Below, one piece after another: positions 1 to 7,818 of a stretch of 36,629 bases of DNA. This stretch comes from Hyphomonadaceae bacterium UBA2389 (GTDB lineage Bacteria; Pseudomonadota; Alphaproteobacteria; Caulobacterales; Aquidulcibacteraceae): the NCBI GenBank assembly GCA_002343395.1, contig DDSN01000010.1, positions 1-36,629 on the forward strand. The letters run 5' to 3'. Position 1 is the first letter of the stretch; each line of letters starts with the position of its first letter. A program made the translations under genes and the position numbers. The notes below the pieces were generated by a model. It was not told the DNA's origin, searched no databases, and saw nothing but the letters and a program-made list of their open reading frames with translations.

Positions 1-386
1 CCCGGATACATGCCGAACGCCATGTTGGCGGACGACACCATCTCGCTCCACGCCAGAGCCACGATGTGCGGCAGCCCTTGACCGCCATAGGCTGGATCGC
101 TCGAGAGCGATGGCCAGCCTGCGTCCACCAGCTGCTTATAGGCGGCCTTGAATCCAGGCGGCGTCGTCACCGAGCCGTCGTCGCCACGTACACAGCCATG
201 TTCGTCGCCGACCTTGTTCAACGGCGCCAACACGCCTTCACAGAACTTTGCGCCCTCTTCGAGCACCTGATCGATCACATCGATTGGCGCATCGGAGAAA
301 CCCGGCAGATTTGAGTAGCGATCGATCTCCAAAACGTCGTTGAGGAGAAAACGATATTCGCGCAATGGCGCTTTGTAAGACGGCAT
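1..386 (-). CDS. Acyl-CoA dehydrogenase, N-terminal part (cut by left edge)
   Basis: Only the first 128 codons lie in the window; the gene runs off the left edge. The protein begins MPSYKAPLREYRFLLNDVL, the signature of the short N-terminal extension (AcylCoA_DH_N) found in the large, about 600-residue acyl-CoA dehydrogenases that include DmdC-like enzymes. The usual N-terminal helical domain follows, with a GWPSLSSDPAYGGQGLP stretch near residues 88-104. The family oxidises acyl-CoA thioesters with FAD and passes electrons to ETF in the cytoplasm. The ATG is preceded by GGGAGA at 5 bases, a good ribosome site. It lies 37 bases downstream of the MerR gene on the same strand, so the two are probably co-transcribed. 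Substrate cannot be told from this fragment. Family call is firm. Confidence 0.88.
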   Translation of the reverse strand, partial: MPSYKAPLREYRFLLNDVLEIDRYSNLPGFSDAPIDVIDQVLEEGAKFCEGVLAPLNKVGDEHGCVRGDDGSVTTPPGFKAAYKQLVDAGWPSLSSDPAYGGQGLPHIVALAWSEMVSSANMAFGMYP

Positions 387-423
387 GAACGTCTCCCAGA
401 TAATCGAAGACTATCTAGAACGC

Positions 424-873
424 TTAGCGCGCGTCTTCGAGACGCTTCTTCGCCTCTTTTTCAAACGCGCGCGCCGCTCCTACCGCGGCAGGCGCCGCCG
501 GCTTGGACAAGAACGCCTCCGCCCTTCGAACCCCGGCATGCAAGGCCTCGATGGCGGCGTCGACGTCCTTGCGTTGCTCCTCCAGCGCCGCGATGCGCGA
601 CCTGAAGCGCTTGAGCGCGGTCTGCGCCTGCGCGCGCTGGTCGACCTTGTACAGATCGAGGATTTCCTTGATTTCAATGAGTGAAAGACCGACGCGCTTG
701 CCCCGCAAAATCAATTGCAGCTTGGCGCGATCCCGATGTGAATAAACCCGGTTCATACCCTCGCGGCGCGGCGTGAGGAGACCCTTGTCCTCATAGAACC
801 GCAGCGCGCGCGGGGTAACCTGGTATTCGCGCGCCAGCTGGGAAATTGTGTACGTGCGCTCACTTGTGCTCAT
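424..873 (-). CDS. MerR-family transcriptional regulator
   Basis: A 149-residue MerR-type regulator. The N-terminal winged helix-turn-helix spans about residues 8-75 (YTISQLAREYQVTPRALRFY, then the wing with NRVYSHRDRAKLQLI). A dimerisation coiled coil follows at about residues 85-120, and the tail is Ala/Lys/Glu rich. There is no cysteine in the C-terminal half, which argues against a metal sensor. The gene lies directly upstream of an acyl-CoA dehydrogenase gene on the same strand; this arrangement resembles the LiuR-like MerR regulators of acyl-CoA and branched-chain catabolism, so an acyl-CoA-linked signal is a reasonable inference. The ATG has GGGAGG about 9 bases upstream. A candidate operator with two ACGT cores lies 66-81 bases upstream of the start. 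Confidence 0.9.
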   Translation of the reverse strand: MSTSERTYTISQLAREYQVTPRALRFYEDKGLLTPRREGMNRVYSHRDRAKLQLILRGKRVGLSLIEIKEILDLYKVDQRAQAQTALKRFRSRIAALEEQRKDVDAAIEALHAGVRRAEAFLSKPAAPAAVGAARAFEKEAKKRLEDAR

Positions 874-925
874 GGCGTCAGACCTCCCAAGGAAACTCGC
901 CTTCGCGAAATTTCTCTTTTCGGGA

Positions 926-954
926 TCGATACGTGACGCTTACGTTCACGTCAA
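926..954 (-). promoter_or_regulatory. Candidate sigma-70-type promoter of the merR/acyl-CoA dehydrogenase operon
   Basis: Read on the minus strand, TTGACG (949-954) is followed after 17 bases by TATCGA (926-931). This is 52 bases upstream of the MerR start and on the correct strand. The -35 matches the consensus at four of six positions and the -10 is partial. It is supported by its overlap with an inverted repeat suited to a MerR protein, but no transcription start is known. Confidence 0.4.
939..954 (-). promoter_or_regulatory. Candidate MerR-family operator (TTGACGTGAACGTAAG)
   Basis: The minus-strand sequence TTGACGTGAACGTAAG carries two ACGT cores two bases apart and is an imperfect inverted repeat with five of eight paired positions. 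It overlaps the proposed -35 element and spacer, the usual position for MerR-family binding, and resembles what I recall of LiuR-type sites. Autoregulation of the downstream MerR gene is inferred, not shown. Confidence 0.4.
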
Positions 955-981
955 TACAAGTTGACGCCCCCGTCATCAATT

Positions 982-2157
982 TTACAGGCCAACCAAGCAA
1001 CGTTCTGATATTTCATTAGTTTTTTCACACCCCGTCAGCGCCATCGTGATATCGAGCTCGGCGAGCAGGTACTCGAGCACCGCCGCCACACCCTCCTCGC
1101 CGCGCAGTGCGAGGCCGTAAACGTAAGGCCGGCCGACACCGACGGCGCGCGCGCCGAGCGCCAGCGCCTTGAACACGTCAGCTCCGCACCGCACGCCGCT
1201 GTCGAAGAGCACCGTCGCACGGCCCGCGACAGCCCGAACGATCGCCGACAATGCATCGAGCGCCCCCTGCCCACCGTCCACCTGCCGGCCGCCGTGGTTA
1301 GACACCATGATGCCCTCGTACCCCTCCGACACCGCCTTTTGCGCGTCGTCGGCGCGCATGACGCCCTTCAAAACCACGGGAAGCTTCGTCCAGGATCTGA
1401 TCTGCGCGATGCGCGCCCAGTCCAACCCCGGATCGGAAAACACCTGCGTGAAATGCACGGCCGCCGCCATTGGGTTATCCTCAGGCGCTTGCGGAAGCAT
1501 GGCCCGGAAGGCCGGGTCGGAGGTGTATTGCGCAATACCCTTACCTTGCAGGAACGGCAGAAATCCGAGGTCGAGATCCCTGGGCCGCCATCCCAAGATC
1601 GTGGTGTCGAGCGTGATGAAGATTGCTTTGCAGCCACACGCCTCCGCGCGCCTCACGAAGCTCTCGGCGATCGCGTCTGACTTGCCCCAATACAGCTGAT
1701 AAAACCGCGGACCATCGCCATTGGCCCGCGCGATCTCCTCCATCGGCCTTGAAGCCTGACTCGAGATCACCATCGGCAGGTTCAGGCGAGCCATGGCACG
1801 GGCGACGGCGAGGTCCGCCTCAGGATGCATCATCTCCAAGACGCCGATCGGGCACGAGAACAGGGGTGCGGCGACACGCGCTCCGAATATTTCGCAGCCG
1901 AGATCACGTTCGCCCGCGCCGCTCAGCATGCGCGGTGCGATTGGAAAGCGCTCGAACGCGCGGCGGTTCGCGTCCATGGTGCTCTCCAAACCCGCACCGC
2001 CTGCGGTGTAGGCCCACGCTTCCGGCGCCATCGCCTCTCTCGCGCGCGCCTCGATGGCGTCAAAACTCGTCGGGATGTCAGGTTTTTCGCCGCCCAGTCC
2101 GCGAAGATAATGCGCGCTTTGCGTTTCGGCGCCGTAATGGCGTGGCGGTTCGCTCAT
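982..2157 (-). CDS. FMN-dependent alpha-hydroxy-acid oxidase, lactate 2-monooxygenase-like
   Basis: A 391-residue member of the FMN-dependent 2-hydroxy-acid dehydrogenase family, close to the 394 residues of mycobacterial lactate 2-monooxygenase. Family residues are present: Tyr50 in the AYTAGGAG segment, Lys264 in VVLKGV, His288 and Arg291 in the SNHGGRQVDGG motif, and the FMN-phosphate motif DSGVRCGADVFKAL starting at Asp319 with GVGRPYVYGL after it. The loop between about residues 200 and 245 is long, as in lactate 2-monooxygenase and unlike the short loop of glycolate oxidase, which is why I favour that subfamily. Oxidation of L-lactate or a similar 2-hydroxy acid is expected; whether it behaves as monooxygenase, oxidase or dehydrogenase is open. 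The ATG has GAGGA 7 bases upstream. The gene is transcribed away from the podJ-like gene. Confidence 0.85.
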   Translation of the reverse strand: MSEPPRHYGAETQSAHYLRGLGGEKPDIPTSFDAIEARAREAMAPEAWAYTAGGAGLESTMDANRRAFERFPIAPRMLSGAGERDLGCEIFGARVAAPLFSCPIGVLEMMHPEADLAVARAMARLNLPMVISSQASRPMEEIARANGDGPRFYQLYWGKSDAIAESFVRRAEACGCKAIFITLDTTILGWRPRDLDLGFLPFLQGKGIAQYTSDPAFRAMLPQAPEDNPMAAAVHFTQVFSDPGLDWARIAQIRSWTKLPVVLKGVMRADDAQKAVSEGYEGIMVSNHGGRQVDGGQGALDALSAIVRAVAGRATVLFDSGVRCGADVFKALALGARAVGVGRPYVYGLALRGEEGVAAVLEYLLAELDITMALTGCEKTNEISERCLVGL

Positions 2158-2177
2158 GACTTATCCTCGTTTACCAT

Positions 2178-2193
2178 TTTACTCGCCATTAAC
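2178..2193 (+). promoter_or_regulatory. Candidate CtrA box (TTTA-N7-TTAAC)
   Basis: The sequence TTTA, seven bases, TTAAC differs by one base from the CtrA recognition consensus TTAA-N7-TTAAC. It lies in the divergent spacer between the lactate-oxidase-like gene and the podJ-like gene, 20 bases from the former's start and about 122 bases upstream of the latter. CtrA control of podJ is known in Caulobacter; application to this gene is inference, and the site could equally act on the minus-strand gene. Confidence 0.3.
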
Positions 2194-2231
2194 ATGCGGC
2201 CCACTTTGATCGAAACTCCTGGAACGTGGGC

Positions 2232-2243
2232 GATTCTCGAATC
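2232..2243. promoter_or_regulatory. Paired GANTC (CcrM) methylation sites, GATTC-TC-GAATC
   Basis: Two GANTC sites, GATTC (2232-2236) and GAATC (2239-2243), form a perfect inverted repeat two bases apart, about 73 bases upstream of the podJ-like start. In Caulobacter, CcrM methylates GANTC and the regulator GcrA acts at promoters carrying such sites. Downstream at 2280-2291 there is also a 12-base perfect palindrome CGCGCATGCGCG in the presumed leader. The regulatory role is inferred from position. Confidence 0.4.
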
Positions 2244-2315
2244 TCTTGAGTTTCGCGTCTGGGGTTGAGCGTAGGGTTGCGCGCATGCGCGACTTGATAC
2301 GCGGCGAGGGCGATC

Positions 2316-5300
2316 ATGAGCGCGCAAGGCTGGAGCGTAAAGGGCATTGACCCGAAAGTCCGTGAAGCGGCGCGTGAGGCTGCCGCGCGCCAGGGCATGA
2401 GCCTCTCTGAGTATTTGAACCAAGCGCTTTCTGGCGCGGCGCCGAGCACGCCCACCGGCCAACAACCAACACCGCCACGCGGTCGTGCGTTCCGCTACGC
2501 TGACGCAAGCGCCTCCGAGCAAGAAGGCAATGATTGGCAGGTCGGCGACAGCCGCAGCGCTGATCCCGCTCGTTTGGCGCAGAAGATCGAGTCGATAGAA
2601 CGGCGCATGCAACTCGCCGTCACCGGCCTGGATCGCGCGGTGTCGACGATTGATCGTTCAGTGCTTGGCTTGTCTGCGCGCATCGACGATGCGGAAGCGA
2701 TGTCGAGCGAGGCGGCGGAGCGTCTTGCGCAAGCGATGGAACAGTTTCGGCTCGCGGGCCAGACGCTCAGCGGTCGCCTCGACCACACGGACGCCGCCCG
2801 TGAGCGGCTTGAGGGCCAAGTCGCCGCCGCCAACGAAATCGCCCGCCGCGCTGAAGCAGCGGCGGCTTATCTCAGCGCCGAGCTTGAAAACAAGGACGCC
2901 GAAGTCGCGCAGACGCTTTCGGAGGCGCGCGCCGTTGCGGAAGAAGCGGCGCACCAAGCCGGAGCGGCTTCCGCCGACGCGGTCCGCGAGTTGCACGCGC
3001 TGCAGGAGCAGTTGAGTAGCCGTCTCGCTGAAAGCGAACAGTCGATGCGCCGCGCGATCGAAGGTGCCGTGGCTGACGTTCGCGAGGAAAGCGCGATTGA
3101 GACACGCGGCACGCGCGAAGCGCTGCTTGAGGAAGTCGTGCGCCTTGAGGGCGAGATCGCGAAACGCGTTGGAAACGTCGACCAACTCAAGGCAGACCAG
3201 GCCGCCCTGATCGCGCGCATCGAACGCGCCGAAGCGAACGCCCGCGAAGCGACGGCGGGGCTGCGGCAAGCCGCTGGAGCGGCGATCGCCGACCTGCGAA
3301 ACACGCAATTGACGCTCGCCTCGCGGGTCAAGCAAGTCGAGGACGTCGCGGGAGGCGGCGACCTGACGGACATCCGTCACGCGCAACAGGATATCGCAGA
3401 ACGCTTGCGTGCGTTGGAGGTAAGAACCGACGCAAACCCGGTCGCGGACGCGCTTGCCGCGTTCGAGGCGCGCGTCGCGCACATTGAAACGTCGACCGTG
3501 AAGCCCGCCAAGATCGAAGCCGTCGACAACGCACTTCAGCGGTTGGCCGAACGGCTAGCGGAGACGGAATCCACCGCCAACACAGCCATTCGCACGCTTG
3601 AGGAGACCGTTTCATCGTTGAGCGCGCGCGTCGAGCGCGGGGTCGGCGCGGAGGAAACAGAAGCGCTTCGCGCCATGCTTGAGCAGCGGCTCGACACCAT
3701 GGCGCAATCGGTGAACCAAATCGTCGGCGGCGTTCGTGAGGAGTTGGCGGAACGGCTCGACAGCGCCGTCGATAACGGCGCGTTCGAAGATGCACTGACC
3801 GACGTCAATCGGCGGTTGGCCGCAGCGGAACGTCGACAAGCCCAAACCATTGAAGCGATATCGCTTGAGATCAAGCGTATGTCGGAATCGGTCGACAAGC
3901 GTCTTCGCGCAGTCGAAGCGCGCAACGATGACGCGGCGGCGGCGGCGGTGCGCGAGGAGCTCACGCGCATGGCGTCAACGCTGGAAGCGCGCTTCGACGA
4001 CATCGAACGGCGTGAGGCGGCGGGCTTCGACCGCGTGGGAATCGAAGTGGGCCGCTTGTCCGAACGCCTTGAAGAGCGCGTCGGGGCGGTGGAGGCGCGA
4101 AGCGCGCAGGCGATCGAGCACGTTGGCGAGCAGGTCGCGCGCATGGCGGAACGCTTCAGCCAACGTCACGAGACTCTGACGCGCGAACTCAGCGAGCGCA
4201 TGGTCGACAGCGAAGAGCGATCGAGTTCTCGCGTCAATGACGCCATAAGTTCCATCATGCAGCGCTTGGCCGAGGCGGAGGAACGGTCCGCGGAAGCCAT
4301 CGCGCCGGTGCAGAAGGCCGTGACCAGCGTCGCCTCGAAGCTCCAGCAATATGAAAGCGCTCACGCGCCGCTGGAACCAGAACCCGCCATGACAATCCCA
4401 ACGCCGGCGCGGCGGCTGGGCGACTTTGAGAGCTTCGGATCCGATTTCGGCGACGTTGACGGCGACGCTGACACAACGCCACTCGCCCCTTCCCCCATGC
4501 AGGCGGCGCAGCCGATGCGCGCGGCGCCATTGCCGCCGCAGCAGGAAACTCCGTCCGACGATGACGATCTGTATGCATCTGACGACGTCGACGATCTCCT
4601 GATCGAGGACGAGGCGAAGCACGAAGAGGACCGAGAGTCCCCGAGACAAGACTCGTCACCGCCGCGGACGATTGATGATGACCTGCTTGTTGACGATCTC
4701 GCGGAGGCGGAGGCGGAGGCGGAGGCGGTAGCGCCGCCGCCGCAGGACGATGAGCCATTCTGGCTTCCGGAAGAGAGCATGACGGCGCTTCAGCAGGACG
4801 AAGCGCCTCCCGCCGTTGCGCTGTCCGACAGCGATGTGCCGCTCGGAGAAAACATCTTCTCCGCATCTGACGTCCCGCTGGCGGAAACGCCCATGGCGGA
4901 CACGCCGCCATCCCGCGTCGATTACCTCGCGGCCGCGCGCAAAGCCGCGCAGGCGCAATCTTTGCCCCGGACTCGTGTCGAGCCGGGCCCGACCCCCATG
5001 TTGAGCCTGCGGGGATCAAGTCGGATCATCCTTTGGGGGGCCGCAAGCGCGATCGCTCTCGGCCTTGCCGGTGGGGCTTGGTATGTTTCGCACCGGCCAA
5101 CCACCGCGCCGTCGACGGCGCCGCAACCTCAAGCGCAACCCGAAACGCAACCACGGTCCGCTGAGACCGCTGCGCCCGCTCCATCGGAAGCGCCGAGCGA
5201 TGGCGGCGCGGTTGATCCCGCGGTGCCGCTCGCGCAAGCGCCCGCAACATCGCAGCCCGCTAACGCCGTCGTCGCCGGCCCGCTCGCTCCGCGCGGCGCC

Positions 5301-5909
5301 ACGCTTCAGCAAGCAGCGCAAGCCGGCGACCTGACCGCCCAATATGAATTGGCGCTGCAGATGATCTCTGGCGGCCAAACGCAAGAGGGCGTCACCATGT
5401 TGCGCCGCGCCGCGGACCGCGGCTTCCCAATGGCGCAATATCGTCTGGCGAAGCTCTATGAGCGCGGCGAAGGCGTCCCGGTTGATCTTGTCGTTGCGCG
5501 TCAATGGACGGAACGAGCCGCTGCGGCGGGCAACCGGCGCGCGATGCACGACCTCGGAGTGTACTTCGCGCGCGGCGAAGGCGCGCCGCTCGACGAGGCG
5601 GCGGCGTTTCGCTGGTTCCGTCAGGCGGCGGAACTCGGCGTCGCCGACAGCCAGTACAACCTTGGCGTCCTTTATCAGCAAGGCCGCGGCGTGAACGCGA
5701 GCGCGCCAGAGGCGTTGTTCTGGTTCCTGGTCGCGGCGAGACAAGGCGACCAAGACGCGGCGGCGAGGGCAACCGCGCTGGAAGCGCAACTTTCGCCCAT
5801 GCAGGCGCAGCAGGCGCGCGCGCGGGCGCAGTCATTCCGTCCCCGCGCGGCGATTGCCGCGGCGAATGGCGAGTTTGGCCCGCGTCCCTGGGCGCGCAGC
5901 GGCGCCTAG
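2316..5909 (+). CDS. podJ: PodJ-like polarity/localisation protein with Sel1 repeats
   Basis: A 1197-residue single-pass membrane protein. The N-terminal motif WSVKGIDPKVREAAREAA and the following LSEYLNQAL are typical of PodJ-type organelle-localisation factors. Residues about 70-690 form a very long Arg/Glu/Ala coiled coil, about 700-860 an acidic Pro-rich stretch, and about 903-923 a transmembrane segment (IILWGAASAIALGLAGGAW). A Pro/Gln/Ala periplasmic linker follows, then three to four Sel1-like repeats at about 1003-1165 (LAKLYERGEGV, LGVYFARGEGA, LGVLYQQGRGV). PodJ recruits polar factors in Caulobacter; this protein is longer than the 974-residue Caulobacter PodJ and stops soon after the Sel1 repeats, with no peptidoglycan-binding domain visible. 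The ATG follows GGCGAGGG. A (GCGGAG)4 repeat at 4701-4724 encodes four Ala-Glu pairs in the acidic region. The exact function is inferred. Confidence 0.85.
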   Translation: MSAQGWSVKGIDPKVREAAREAAARQGMSLSEYLNQALSGAAPSTPTGQQPTPPRGRAFRYADASASEQEGNDWQVGDSRSADPARLAQKIESIERRMQLAVTGLDRAVSTIDRSVLGLSARIDDAEAMSSEAAERLAQAMEQFRLAGQTLSGRLDHTDAARERLEGQVAAANEIARRAEAAAAYLSAELENKDAEVAQTLSEARAVAEEAAHQAGAASADAVRELHALQEQLSSRLAESEQSMRRAIEGAVADVREESAIETRGTREALLEEVVRLEGEIAKRVGNVDQLKADQAALIARIERAEANAREATAGLRQAAGAAIADLRNTQLTLASRVKQVEDVAGGGDLTDIRHAQQDIAERLRALEVRTDANPVADALAAFEARVAHIETSTVKPAKIEAVDNALQRLAERLAETESTANTAIRTLEETVSSLSARVERGVGAEETEALRAMLEQRLDTMAQSVNQIVGGVREELAERLDSAVDNGAFEDALTDVNRRLAAAERRQAQTIEAISLEIKRMSESVDKRLRAVEARNDDAAAAAVREELTRMASTLEARFDDIERREAAGFDRVGIEVGRLSERLEERVGAVEARSAQAIEHVGEQVARMAERFSQRHETLTRELSERMVDSEERSSSRVNDAISSIMQRLAEAEERSAEAIAPVQKAVTSVASKLQQYESAHAPLEPEPAMTIPTPARRLGDFESFGSDFGDVDGDADTTPLAPSPMQAAQPMRAAPLPPQQETPSDDDDLYASDDVDDLLIEDEAKHEEDRESPRQDSSPPRTIDDDLLVDDLAEAEAEAEAVAPPPQDDEPFWLPEESMTALQQDEAPPAVALSDSDVPLGENIFSASDVPLAETPMADTPPSRVDYLAAARKAAQAQSLPRTRVEPGPTPMLSLRGSSRIILWGAASAIALGLAGGAWYVSHRPTTAPSTAPQPQAQPETQPRSAETAAPAPSEAPSDGGAVDPAVPLAQAPATSQPANAVVAGPLAPRGATLQQAAQAGDLTAQYELALQMISGGQTQEGVTMLRRAADRGFPMAQYRLAKLYERGEGVPVDLVVARQWTERAAAAGNRRAMHDLGVYFARGEGAPLDEAAAFRWFRQAAELGVADSQYNLGVLYQQGRGVNASAPEALFWFLVAARQGDQDAAARATALEAQLSPMQAQQARARAQSFRPRAAIAAANGEFGPRPWARSGA

Positions 5910-6010
5910 AGCATTTTCCGACGAAGTGGACGCCGGTTCGGCGTAAGAAAATGCGACCAACAAAAACCTAGAGCCCCGATCCGATTCAATCGGATCGGAA
6001 CAGGCTCTAG
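5910..6010. repeat. Extragenic palindromic element with two nested stem-loops
   Basis: Directly after the podJ-like stop there are two palindromes. In the first, GCATTTT (5911-5917) pairs with AAAATGC (5948-5954), with a weaker inner stem. In the second, CTAGAGCC (5968-5975) pairs with GGCTCTAG (6003-6010), enclosing an 11-base perfect inverted repeat CCGATCCGATT/AATCGGATCGG centred on 5987. I recognise this paired arrangement as similar to dispersed extragenic palindromes that are common in alphaproteobacterial genomes; only one copy is in this window, so repeat status rests on recognition and not on copies seen here. Confidence 0.65.
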
Positions 6011-6020
6011 TACGTTTTTT
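5968..6020 (+). terminator. Probable terminator of the podJ-like gene
   Basis: The second stem of the extragenic element (perfect 8-base outer and 11-base inner arms, 5968-6010) is followed by TACG and six T residues at 6015-6020. A strong hairpin with a T-run fits intrinsic termination, though the T-run begins four bases after the stem. The remaining spacer to 6118 shows only a weak promoter-like pair (TTGCGC at 6054-6059, CATAAG at 6077-6082) for the next operon. Confidence 0.5.
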
Positions 6021-6118
6021 CGCGCACAGGTCTTCCCAAACCGCTCAACAACGTTGCGCGGGCGCGCGAGCCTGCTCATAAGGCGCTAAGCGTCCGCGCT
6101 AAGCCGAAGAGCTGGAAT

Positions 6119-7033
6119 TTGATCTACCTGCCGATCGCCGAAATGACGGTGAACGCGCTGCTTGTCCTTCTGGTGAGCGGCGGCGTCGGTTTTGTATCGG
6201 GCTTGGTTGGCGTGGGCGGCGGTTTCATCATGACGCCAGCGCTGATGTTCTTGGGGGTCCCTCCGCCAGTTGCGGTGGCCACCGGCGCCAGCCAAATCGC
6301 AGCCACGTCATTCTCTGGGATCATGACGCAAACCCGTCGCAAAAGCGTTGATTGGCGCATGGGCATGCTGCTGTCCATCGGCGGCATACTTGGCAGCGCA
6401 ACGGGCGTCTGGCTCTTTGAGCGTTTGCTTCAGCTCGGGCAGCTCGATCTCATCATCTCGATGCTCTACCTGGTGCTCCTTGCGGCGCTGGGTACGCTCA
6501 TGCTGTTCGAGAGCTACGCGATTTGGCGCGGTCGCGGAGCAAAAGGCGTCAGCGTTTTGCGGCGGCCGGCGCGCACGATCGCGCACACGCTGCCGTTTCG
6601 CATCGCATTTCCGCGATCAGGACTCTATCTCAGCGTTATTCCGCCGGTCGCGTTGGGTTATGGAGTCGGCGCGCTGTCGGCGATCATGGGCATTGGCGGC
6701 GGGTTTATTCTCATTCCGGCGATGATTTATTTGCTGCGTATGCCCACGAACGTCGTGGTCGGCACGTCGCTGTTTCAGGTCTTGGTCGTCTCCTCGCTCG
6801 TCGTCATCATGCAGTCAGCGCGAACCCAAACGGTCGATCTCGTACTCGCGGCGTTGCTCATGGGCGGCGGGGTCTTCGGCGCCCAATGGGGCGCGCGCCT
6901 CGGCGCTGGACTTCGGAACGAACAAATCCGCGCGATCCTTGGCGCGCTCCTGATCGCGGCGAGTCTGAAATTCCTGTGGGATCTCGTGGTTCCTCCAGCA
7001 GAACCCTACGTGCTCGGCGGAGGCCTCTGGTGA
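6119..7033 (+). CDS. TSUP-family permease (TauE/SafE type sulfite/organosulfonate exporter)
   Basis: A 304-residue polytopic inner-membrane protein of the TSUP (TauE/SafE) family. The two homologous halves each start with the family glycine motif: GLVGVGGGFIMTPALMFLG at about residues 29-47 and AIMGIGGGFILIPAMIYLL in the second half. About eight hydrophobic segments are visible. Characterised relatives export sulfite, sulfoacetate or related anions; the substrate here is not determined. The start is a TTG, because the conserved YLPIAEM segment begins two codons later and no ATG precedes it in frame; MTVNAL at residue 9 is the first ATG. Its last four bases GTGA contain the start of the next gene, so the two are translationally coupled. 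Confidence 0.88.
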   Translation: MIYLPIAEMTVNALLVLLVSGGVGFVSGLVGVGGGFIMTPALMFLGVPPPVAVATGASQIAATSFSGIMTQTRRKSVDWRMGMLLSIGGILGSATGVWLFERLLQLGQLDLIISMLYLVLLAALGTLMLFESYAIWRGRGAKGVSVLRRPARTIAHTLPFRIAFPRSGLYLSVIPPVALGYGVGALSAIMGIGGGFILIPAMIYLLRMPTNVVVGTSLFQVLVVSSLVVIMQSARTQTVDLVLAALLMGGGVFGAQWGARLGAGLRNEQIRAILGALLIAASLKFLWDLVVPPAEPYVLGGGLW

Positions 7034-7818
7034 TACGCGGGGGCATCATCGCACTGGCGCTGCTGTTGAGTCCCGAAGCGCGCGCGCAAGAGACGCCCCC
7101 GCCCGTGGGATCGGATCTTCCCGCGGCCGTCGCCGAGGAACAGATCGCGGTCAGTTCCGACTATCGCGGGTCATACATGACGATTTTCGGCGTGAACCCG
7201 GATCGGCGCGGGCGCGGCGATGTCGTCGTTGTGGTGCGCGGCCCGAGTCACACAGCCACGGTAATGCGCAAACGCCGCGTCCTTGGCCTTTGGATCAACG
7301 GTGATCCCGTTCGATTCAGCGAAGCGCCCTCCTTCTTCGCCGTGCTGTCGAACCGCCCGCTTCGCTCAATCGTGAGCCGCGAAACGATGTGGCGCTACCG
7401 GCTTGATCCAGCAGCGAGCGCACGGCTGGCGAGTACGGTGCCGACAGGCGCCGATCCGTCAGCGTATCGCGCCGCGCTCGTGCGGCTGCGGCGCCAACAG
7501 GGCTTGTACCAGGAATACGCTGGGCGCGCTTCGCCAGACCGCCGAGGCGGACTGACCACTTACCAAGGCGGCCTCTTCCGTGCCGTCGTGCGTCTCCCGC
7601 ACAACGCGCCGATCGCGCAGTACAACGCGGACGCGTTCGTATTCCGGGACGGACGCCTCGTTTCCTCGCAGCGCATTCCAATCACAATCGAGCGCGTGGG
7701 CTTCGAGCGCGACGTCCATAAGCTCGCCACAGACGCCTCCTGGCTCTACGGGATCGCCACTGTCCTGCTTGCCTTGCTCGCGGGGTGGGTCGCGGCCTTC
7801 CTTTTCCGGCGCACGTGA
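7030..7818 (+). CDS. TIGR02186-family membrane-anchored protein
   Basis: A 262-residue protein with GTG start inside the upstream stop (GTGA). It has a signal peptide (hydrophobic residues about 4-14, then SPEARAQ), a periplasmic body rich in beta-type sequence, and a C-terminal membrane segment (GIATVLLALLAGWVAAFLF) followed by RRT, so it should be anchored by its tail with the body outside the cytoplasm. Body segments such as GRGDVVVVVRGP and GLWINGDPVRFSEAPSFF match my recollection of the TIGR02186 family, which habitually follows a TSUP permease gene. No enzymatic motif is apparent. A role as accessory subunit of the permease is inference from gene order only. Confidence 0.75.
   Translation: MIRGGIIALALLLSPEARAQETPPPVGSDLPAAVAEEQIAVSSDYRGSYMTIFGVNPDRRGRGDVVVVVRGPSHTATVMRKRRVLGLWINGDPVRFSEAPSFFAVLSNRPLRSIVSRETMWRYRLDPAASARLASTVPTGADPSAYRAALVRLRRQQGLYQEYAGRASPDRRGGLTTYQGGLFRAVVRLPHNAPIAQYNADAFVFRDGRLVSSQRIPITIERVGFERDVHKLATDASWLYGIATVLLALLAGWVAAFLFRRT

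Noticed and set aside
4701..4728. Hexamer tandem repeat (GCGGAG)4 in the podJ-like gene
   Set aside because: Encodes an Ala-Glu run in a low-complexity acidic linker; ordinary in such coding DNA and too short to be treated as a separate element.
6083..6105. Direct repeat of GCGCTAAGC-like words upstream of the TSUP gene
   Set aside because: Two short copies only; no symmetry or regulator nearby to support an operator.
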